The notes under the pieces were generated by a model. It made no database searches. It worked only from the letters and a program-made list of their open reading frames with translations, and was not told the DNA's origin. The position numbers were made by a program, and so were the translations under genes. Source: JBFEYJ01 sp041546305 (GTDB lineage Bacteria > Pseudomonadota > Gammaproteobacteria > Thiohalomonadales > Thiohalomonadaceae). Taken from it: a DNA stretch of 6,828 nt. The stretch is from contig JBFEWO010000148.1 in NCBI GenBank assembly GCA_041546305.1, forward strand, positions 1 through 6,828, given 5' to 3'. Within the stretch, counting starts at the first letter, position 1, and every line of letters begins with the position of its first letter. Shown here one piece after another: positions 1 through 4,326 of this stretch.

Positions 1-1122
1 CTTCGCATAATTGATTTGGTAAAACTCATTAATCAACGGCGCCAGCTCTACCTTCTGCTGTTGCGCCTCAAGCTCCTTTTTCTCGCGCGCCATCAGTTCA
101 TCGTTAGGTGCAATCAGCACAACATTTCCAGTCTTGCGCATTCCCAGACCGCGCGTTTTTAAAATAATATCCAGCGCCTGATCCCAAGGCACATTCTTTA
201 ACCGTAAAGTGATATTTCCCTGCACGGTGTCACTTGCCACCACATTGAGGCCGGTGAAATCAGCAATCAGCTGCAACACGGCTCTCACCTCAATATTCTG
301 GAAGTTCAGGGACAGCTTCTCTCCCGAATAGCCAAATTCATCTTTTTTGGCCTGCTCTTGTTCTTCCTTGGAAAGCGGCTTGATATCCAGGGTGTAGGTT
401 TCACCTGTCTGATACGCGAGGTGTTCATAAACCCCACTCGCATTAACAATCATGCGAGCTCCAGTAGGTGTGTTGTAGAGGTCTATTGTTGTAACGGGCG
501 TCGCAAAGTCATTAACATCCAGACGCCGCACATACTTTTCCGGAGCAATCACGTCCAGGAAATCAACAATTACCTTGTTACCCTTGTCGTCGACATTCAC
601 CACCGTGCGTGAGTCTGGTAGAGCGATAGACAATATCGCCTGTCCATCGGCACCACGGCGGAAATCGACACCGGAAAGCTCTCTCTGTCTCGCACTTACA
701 GCGCCCACATCACTCTGTACAGCTCGCCCCTCCAGAGCTTCCAGATTGATATACATCACATTATTTTCACTACGGATATCATAGGGCACCATAGTGGCGA
801 GACTAACGACTACTCGTGTACGGCCGCTACCTTCGGCGACTCGAATGCGCCTGGCGACACCCGATTCGAGATCAATACTCTTTTTGTCATAATTGAGTTT
901 TGTTGCTGGCAAATCGATAGCTAAGCGCGCAGGGTTATCAATCGTAAAGCTCCCTGCCTGGGGCGCTGGGCCATCAAACGTCAGCTGGATTTTCGCCTTA
1001 CCACCTTCCAATACAGAGTAATCAATTGCCTCAAGCGCCACGTTCTCTGCAACTACCGATGAAGACAGCAGCAACATCAAGGCAGCAAGAATAAATCGAT
1101 GACAATTTTGTTGTTTATTCAT
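1..1122 (-). CDS. pilQ: Type IV pilus secretin PilQ, N-terminal part (3' end beyond the left edge)
   Basis: The open frame runs 374 codons from ATG at 1122 to the left edge without a stop. PilQ forms the outer-membrane pore through which the type IV pilus is extruded and retracted. Residues 1-25 are a Sec signal peptide (basic/polar start, hydrophobic LAALMLLLSSS, likely cleavage after VVA at 25). Two AMIN-type beta domains follow at about 30-128 and 148-248; in the family these bind peptidoglycan. A charged linker (KEEQEQAKKDE, 252-262) leads to an STN/secretin N0 domain at about 268-340 (LSLNFQNIEVRAVLQLIADF, then VPWDQALDIIL). The last residues (from about 361, APLINEFYQINYA) look like the start of the next secretin N domain. 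The secretin core lies outside the window; family members are roughly 700 residues, so about half is present. It starts 55 bases after pilP. Only a weak purine run (CCAGAG) sits upstream of the ATG, about 10 bases away. Domain boundaries are read by eye. Confidence 0.95.
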   Translation of the reverse strand, partial: MNKQQNCHRFILAALMLLLSSSVVAENVALEAIDYSVLEGGKAKIQLTFDGPAPQAGSFTIDNPARLAIDLPATKLNYDKKSIDLESGVARRIRVAEGSGRTRVVVSLATMVPYDIRSENNVMYINLEALEGRAVQSDVGAVSARQRELSGVDFRRGADGQAILSIALPDSRTVVNVDDKGNKVIVDFLDVIAPEKYVRRLDVNDFATPVTTIDLYNTPTGARMIVNASGVYEHLAYQTGETYTLDIKPLSKEEQEQAKKDEFGYSGEKLSLNFQNIEVRAVLQLIADFTGLNVVASDTVQGNITLRLKNVPWDQALDIILKTRGLGMRKTGNVVLIAPNDELMAREKKELEAQQQKVELAPLINEFYQINYAK

Positions 1123-1177
1123 AATTTTGTACTCTGGATTGTTAATCGCCCGCTTCTTGTTCAGGCACCATCGAAAT

Positions 1178-1744
1178 CTAATTTCCCAGACTCAACGCGG
1201 CTTCACGCTCGATCCAGCCCCCCATGCCGTCCGGGACCAACTCGATAACTTTCATTTCCGTTTCTGTGACATCAGTAATCCGGCCGTAATTCTGACCGAT
1301 GTAATTCCCTGCCTTAACGCGATGAACCAGTTTATCCGGGGATGTCACAATTGCCCAATTATCATTGTCTTTTTCCAGTTGTCCAACAAACCGCAGGGTG
1401 TCCAGAGGGTACTGTTCCAGCGTCTCCTTGTTGCGATTCTCATCAGGCTTTGGCCCGGAATATTCAATAGTTTCCGTACTAATTATCTCTGCCTCATTCT
1501 CAAACATTAAGAAAGGGTCACGCAGGTCGAGTGCTGAGTAGCTAAATGTTTCGTACATTTTGAATTCGGGTAGCGGCGGAATACGAGCTGCCGGACGTGC
1601 TTTGACACTCCTCACATAGCTCTGTAAATCACCAATCCCGGAGTCACTACAAGCCGTCAGTGAAGTAAGTAGCGCCAGGGAGATGAGCATTTGCACAATC
1701 TTTCCACCTGACGCAAGTTGTATCTTTTTTATGCTTTGAAGCAT
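1178..1744 (-). CDS. pilP: Type IV pilus assembly lipoprotein PilP
   Basis: PilP (188 residues here) is the periplasmic inner-membrane lipoprotein that binds the PilN/PilO heterodimer and docks on the N0 domain of PilQ. The sequence shows a basic N-terminus (KK at 6-7, K15), a hydrophobic segment (about 18-29) and a lipobox LTAC with the lipidated cysteine at residue 32. A flexible region rich in Pro and Arg follows (ARPAARIPPLPEF). Then come the family's RDPF motif (75-78) and a small beta-sandwich domain at about 113-185 (LDTLRFVGQLE, RVKAGNYIGQNYGRI, ELVPDGMGGWIERE). The ATG at 1744 is preferred over an in-frame TTG at 1759 because AAGGA lies 6 bases before it. A later Met at residue 19 would leave an uncharged leader and is less likely. 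The length is normal for the family. It lies 39 bases after pilO and ends in TAG, after which the frame stays open for 11 more codons. Confidence 0.94.
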   Translation of the reverse strand: MLQSIKKIQLASGGKIVQMLISLALLTSLTACSDSGIGDLQSYVRSVKARPAARIPPLPEFKMYETFSYSALDLRDPFLMFENEAEIISTETIEYSGPKPDENRNKETLEQYPLDTLRFVGQLEKDNDNWAIVTSPDKLVHRVKAGNYIGQNYGRITDVTETEMKVIELVPDGMGGWIEREAALSLGN

Positions 1745-1750
1745 GTTAAT

Positions 1751-1755
1751 TCCTT
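1751..1755 (-). promoter_or_regulatory. Ribosome binding site deciding the pilP start
   Basis: On the minus strand AAGGA is followed by 6 bases and then ATG at 1744. The upstream in-frame TTG at 1759 has no comparable Shine-Dalgarno, and this AAGGA would fall inside its coding sequence. This supports the ATG as the real start. Confidence 0.7.
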
Positions 1756-1783
1756 GCAATCGTCACCTGCAATATTCAAACAA

Positions 1784-2446
1784 TTATCTGCGCTTTTTGT
1801 TCCTGCCTTTCGCGTCCTTCTTTCCTTGCGCAATCTCTTCATCATCCAGATAACGATAGGTCTTTGCGACGGCTTTCATATTCAATGTGGGTGGTCCGCC
1901 TGCATTGCCCCTCTCCGCTTTTATTGCAATATCGTGAATCGTTACAATACGAGGCAACGCCGCAATACCACTGACAAAGCCCCCTAGCTCGTGATAGTTC
2001 CCTCTTACTGTGATATCGATTGGGAGCTCGGCATAAAACTCTTTCTTGCTTTCCGACTTTGGCTGAAATAACTCGAACTCCAATCCGTTGGCCAGACCGG
2101 TCTGTGTAATGTCTACCAGCAGATCCGCTACTTCAGTCTTGCTCGGCAACTGTCTCAGCATGGTACCGAAGGACTCTTCCATTTCCGTCATCTGCTGCTT
2201 GTATGCATCGAGACTAGCCGCCTTTGCCTGCTTCGTTTCAAAGGTGGATTTCAGCGTCACTTCCTTTTGCTGACTTCTTTCCAAATCACTTAATTGCTGC
2301 TGGGTATCGAAGTAAAACACAGAACCCAGCACGAGCAGAGCGACACTAACAATAATTAGGCCACGGACGAGAATAGGCCAGTTGCCGATATTTTCCGGAT
2401 CCAGGTTGGAGAACTGTTCCTGAATATCATTGAGATCAAGCGCCAC
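1784..2446 (-). CDS. pilO: Type IV pilus inner-membrane alignment protein PilO
   Basis: PilO (220 residues) is a bitopic inner-membrane protein that pairs with PilN and connects the cytoplasmic pilus machinery to PilP and PilQ. The order seen is: a short cytoplasmic N-terminus with DLNDIQEQFSNLDPENIGNWP; one transmembrane helix at about 25-46 (LVRGLIIVSVALLVLGSVFYF); a periplasmic coiled coil at about 47-98, rich in Gln, Lys and Glu; the family motif LPSKTEVADLLVDIT (100-114); and a ferredoxin-like alpha/beta domain to about 200. The tail (209-220) is strongly basic, KKDAKGRNKKRR. The start codon is GTG at 2446, 2 bases after the pilN stop, with a run of six G's ending 7 bases before it acting as the probable ribosome site. 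The tight spacing suggests translational coupling to pilN, fitting the 1:1 PilN-PilO dimer known for the family. Confidence 0.95.
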   Translation of the reverse strand: MALDLNDIQEQFSNLDPENIGNWPILVRGLIIVSVALLVLGSVFYFDTQQQLSDLERSQQKEVTLKSTFETKQAKAASLDAYKQQMTEMEESFGTMLRQLPSKTEVADLLVDITQTGLANGLEFELFQPKSESKKEFYAELPIDITVRGNYHELGGFVSGIAALPRIVTIHDIAIKAERGNAGGPPTLNMKAVAKTYRYLDDEEIAQGKKDAKGRNKKRR

Positions 2447-2448
2447 TG

Positions 2449-3000
2449 TTAGCCCCCCGCTGTTACTGCCTGTTTAACGTTCAGCGTAAATTCCCGCAGC
2501 CCTTGTCCAGTAGATTTCTGACCAGAAATGACATTTAGTGCAGGGGTATCGAACCATGGCGATTCTTCCAACGCCCGCATGAAAGCGGATACGCGTGCAT
2601 TGGATTGGGTTTGACCTTTCAGCGTCAACTCATTCCCTTTTTGCGTCAGTTCAGAGATAAACAGCCCCTCAGGAACCAAGCGCACCAGCTCATCGAACAT
2701 ATGCACCACCTCGGGACGATTGCCCTGCAAGCGTTCGATAACGCGCATACGAGCAATCAATTGCTCTTTTTGCTTTTCGAGTTCGCTGATTTCCTTGATC
2801 TTTGCATCTACCTGTCGAATTTCACCGTCTAGGTAATTGTTCCGTGATTCCTGATAGTCAATAAGCCCTGCGATATAGACATGGGTAGCGAGGCCGATTA
2901 CAGCCATAAGAATCGCTGTTCCACCGAGTATGCTGAAAAACTCGTTCTTCTTGCGCTTTCGCTCTTCCTCGCGCCAAGGAAGCAGGTTGATACGTGCCAT
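2449..3000 (-). CDS. pilN: Type IV pilus inner-membrane alignment protein PilN
   Basis: PilN (183 residues) is the bitopic membrane partner of PilO, and its N-terminal peptide inserts into a groove of cytoplasmic PilM. The conserved INLLPWR motif is present at residues 4-10, followed by a very charged stretch (REEERKRKKNE). One transmembrane helix spans about 21-44. A periplasmic coiled coil covers about 48-92 (VDAKIKEISELEKQKEQLIA). A ferredoxin-like domain follows at about 97-178, including FDELVRLVPEGLFISEL, a typical PilN signature, and ESPWFDTPAL. Length and layout match the family. The ATG at 3000 overlaps the pilM stop by one base (TGATG), with AGGAG at 3010-3014 lying 9 bases upstream inside pilM. 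This implies coupled translation with pilM, consistent with the PilM-PilN complex. Confidence 0.96.
   Translation of the reverse strand: MARINLLPWREEERKRKKNEFFSILGGTAILMAVIGLATHVYIAGLIDYQESRNNYLDGEIRQVDAKIKEISELEKQKEQLIARMRVIERLQGNRPEVVHMFDELVRLVPEGLFISELTQKGNELTLKGQTQSNARVSAFMRALEESPWFDTPALNVISGQKSTGQGLREFTLNVKQAVTAGG
2453..2458 (-). promoter_or_regulatory. G-run ribosome binding site for GTG-started pilO
   Basis: GGGGGG on the minus strand lies 6 bases before the GTG start and inside the last codons of pilN (Ala-Gly-Gly). No ATG in the pilO frame lies nearby, so this site together with the conserved PilO N-terminus fixes the start. Confidence 0.5.
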
Positions 3001-4064
3001 CAGTCAAAACTCCTGAGCGCCAGTCCACAGGCAATCATCAAGGCTGGTGCGTCATTGTTCAGCACCTGGGCCTTGATTTTTGGTGATATGCTCATGTTTG
3101 CGAAAGGATTCGCAACGGTGGTCGGCACGCCTTGGTTCTGTTCGATCAACTCGCTAATCCCGGTGATGGATGAACTTCCACCGGCAAGGACAATATGATC
3201 GACGCTGTTGTATTCGCTTGAAGAGAAGAAAAACTGCAATGAGCGGCTTACCTGCTGCGCCATCGCCTCCTTAAATGGCTCGAGGACCTCAGACACGTAA
3301 TTATCAGGCAGGCCGCCCTGTCGTTTGGCCATACCCGCCTCTTCATAGGAAAGACCATAACGACGCTGAATCTCTTCTGTGAGCTGCTTGCCGCCGAAAA
3401 CCTGTTCTCGCGTATAGATAGTCCGTAAATCATGCAGGACATTCAACGTGGTCATGGTGGCGCCAATGTCAACGACGGCAATCGTCTTGTCGAGGCCATA
3501 ATCAGGCATCTGGTCCTTGATGAGCGAGAAGGCGTTCTCCATCACATAGGCCTCGACATCGATCACCTTGGCGGTAAGGCCAGCAATCTCTAAGGCGGCC
3601 ACGCGCACATCCACATTCTCGCTCCGGGAAGCCGCCAACAGGACATCGACCTGCTCCGGATCCTCGGCGGAGGGACCGACCACTTCAAAATCGAGATTCA
3701 CCTCATCGAGCGGATAGGGAATATATTGATCCGCCTCCAGCTGGATCTGGCTCTCCATTTCATCATCGGAGAGTGATGCCGACATGGGAATGACCTTGGT
3801 GATCACGGCAGAGCCTGCCACTGCGGCCGCCGCGAACTTGCATCGTGTCCCGGAGCGTTTGACCGCCCGTTTGATGGCCTCACCCACCCCATCGACATCA
3901 GAAATATTCTTTTCAATCACGGAGTTAGGTGGGAGGGGTTCTACAGCATAGCTTTCCACGCGATAACGATCGCCGCTTTTGCTCAGTTCGAGCAATTTGA
4001 CAGCGGTAGTGCTGATATCCAGCCCTAGAATCGCGGGTTTCTTTCTGCCAAAGAGAGCGGCCAT
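3000..4064 (-). CDS. pilM: Actin-like type IV pilus assembly ATPase PilM
   Basis: PilM (354 residues) is a cytoplasmic actin/FtsA-fold protein that binds nucleotide and the PilN N-terminus, linking the pilus motor side to the alignment complex. The expected nucleotide-binding signatures are present: phosphate-1 loop LGLDISTTAVKLLEL (13-27), phosphate-2 loop VVDIGATMTTLNVL (197-210) and the adenosine-site motif IVLAGGSSSITGI (291-303). An FtsA-like SHS2 subdomain lies at roughly 75-165, including the strongly conserved ESQIQLEADQYIPYPLDEV (104-122). The N-terminal LFGRKKP (4-10) is also typical of PilM. The length is normal for the family. It is the first gene of the operon. The ATG at 4064 has an AAAGGA site 12 bases upstream, embedded in a small hairpin. 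The middle of the gene is visibly richer in GC than pilO-pilQ. Confidence 0.97.
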   Translation of the reverse strand: MAALFGRKKPAILGLDISTTAVKLLELSKSGDRYRVESYAVEPLPPNSVIEKNISDVDGVGEAIKRAVKRSGTRCKFAAAAVAGSAVITKVIPMSASLSDDEMESQIQLEADQYIPYPLDEVNLDFEVVGPSAEDPEQVDVLLAASRSENVDVRVAALEIAGLTAKVIDVEAYVMENAFSLIKDQMPDYGLDKTIAVVDIGATMTTLNVLHDLRTIYTREQVFGGKQLTEEIQRRYGLSYEEAGMAKRQGGLPDNYVSEVLEPFKEAMAQQVSRSLQFFFSSSEYNSVDHIVLAGGSSSITGISELIEQNQGVPTTVANPFANMSISPKIKAQVLNNDAPALMIACGLALRSFD

Positions 4065-4066
4065 CG

Positions 4067-4082
4067 AAAGGTTTTTTCCTTT
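4067..4082 (-). promoter_or_regulatory. pilM ribosome binding site within a short hairpin
   Basis: Read on the minus strand, AAAGG-AAAAAA-CCTTT forms a 5-bp stem with a 6-A loop immediately upstream of the pilM ATG. The 5' arm is the only good Shine-Dalgarno (AAAGGA). Its distance to the ATG (12 bases) is long unless the stem forms, so folding could either hide or reposition the site. The stem is short and A/T-rich, so any effect is uncertain. Confidence 0.4.
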
Positions 4083-4108
4083 ATGTATCTACGGTTACAC
4101 GCATTACT

Positions 4109-4148
4109 TGTTTAACAACATTAAATAACAGTGTCAACTATAGGTCAA
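4109..4148 (-). promoter_or_regulatory. Candidate overlapping sigma-70 promoters of pilMNOPQ
   Basis: Two -35/-10 pairs with 17-base spacers can be drawn on the minus strand. The first is TTGACC (4143-4148) with TTTAAT (4120-4125), 5/6 matches in each hexamer. The second is TTGACA (4132-4137, perfect) with TAAACA (4109-4114, weak). Both would start transcription 30-60 bases upstream of the pilM ATG. This is consensus matching by eye; no start site is known. Confidence 0.45.
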
Positions 4149-4154
4149 CTACTA
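4133..4154. repeat. Two tandem 11-bp repeats over the pilM -35 region
   Basis: GTCAACTATAG (4133-4143) is followed directly by GTCAACTACTA (4144-4154); the first 8 bases are identical. The 11-bp period places both copies on the same DNA face. They overlap the two candidate -35 hexamers, so the repeat may simply be the doubled promoter element or may be an operator. Confidence 0.5.
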
Positions 4155-4176
4155 ATTACCCCAGCTGCCTATTAGT
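4151..4176. promoter_or_regulatory. Dyad ACTAAT-N14-ATTAGT upstream of the pilM promoter
   Basis: ACTAAT (4151-4156) and ATTAGT (4171-4176) are perfect 6-base inverted arms around 14 bases that include the palindrome CAGCTG. The dyad sits just upstream of the candidate pilM -35 boxes, where an activator site would be expected. No specific regulator is recognised. Confidence 0.25.
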
Positions 4177-4250
4177 GCCTGCCCGAAAAAACCTTTATAC
4201 TGATACGCTGTGATCAGTAACCGTGCCGAGTTCACAAAAGCACCATCTTG

Positions 4251-4282
4251 TTGTAAACCCTTGTCATTTATAAAGTTATACT
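4251..4282 (+). promoter_or_regulatory. Weak candidate promoter for mrcA
   Basis: TATACT at 4277-4282 is a good -10 hexamer (5/6), 44 bases before the mrcA ATG. The nearest -35-like sequences are poorly spaced: TTGTAA at 4251-4256 gives a 20-base spacer and TTGTCA at 4261-4266 only 10. Another option is TTGTTG (4248-4253) with TATAAA (4269-4274), a 15-base spacer. A promoter somewhere in this AT-rich stretch is likely, but its exact elements are not settled. Confidence 0.25.
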
Positions 4283-4326
4283 GACGCGCCCTGCCGTTTC
4301 GCCAAGACTGAGCCTGTTCAACGCCG

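Larger units (their letters stand above)
4065..4326. other. Divergent intergenic region between pilM and mrcA
   Basis: These 262 bases must hold the promoters for both directions. They are clearly more A/T-rich than the flanking genes. They contain candidate pilM promoters (4109-4148), an 11-bp tandem repeat (4133-4154), a dyad (4151-4176), two TTATACTGA copies (4195-4203 and 4276-4284) and a 12-bp inverted repeat (4067-4078 and 4185-4196). I found no convincing small gene, tRNA or terminator. One minus-strand open frame enters it from mrcA, but it has no family resemblance. Confidence 0.7.

Noticed and set aside
358..784. Plus-strand short open frames opposite pilQ
   Set aside because: The minus strand is continuously open and encodes recognisable PilQ domains; these frames lack ribosome sites and family resemblance.
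1123..1177. Terminator or separate promoter between pilP and pilQ
   Set aside because: No stem-loop followed by a T-run and no convincing -35/-10 pair is visible in the 55-base gap; read-through within one operon is simpler.
1127..1510. Plus-strand 127-codon open frame antisense to pilP
   Set aside because: It lies opposite a clearly real pilP and its product has no recognisable features; it is a shadow of the coding strand.
1745..1759. TTG start giving PilP five extra residues
   Set aside because: No Shine-Dalgarno precedes the TTG, whereas AAGGA sits at a good distance before the ATG at 1744.
4209..4236. CRP/Vfr-like site (TGTGA at 4209-4213, TCACA at 4232-4236)
   Set aside because: The half-sites are 18 bases apart rather than the required 6, so this is not a CRP-type site.
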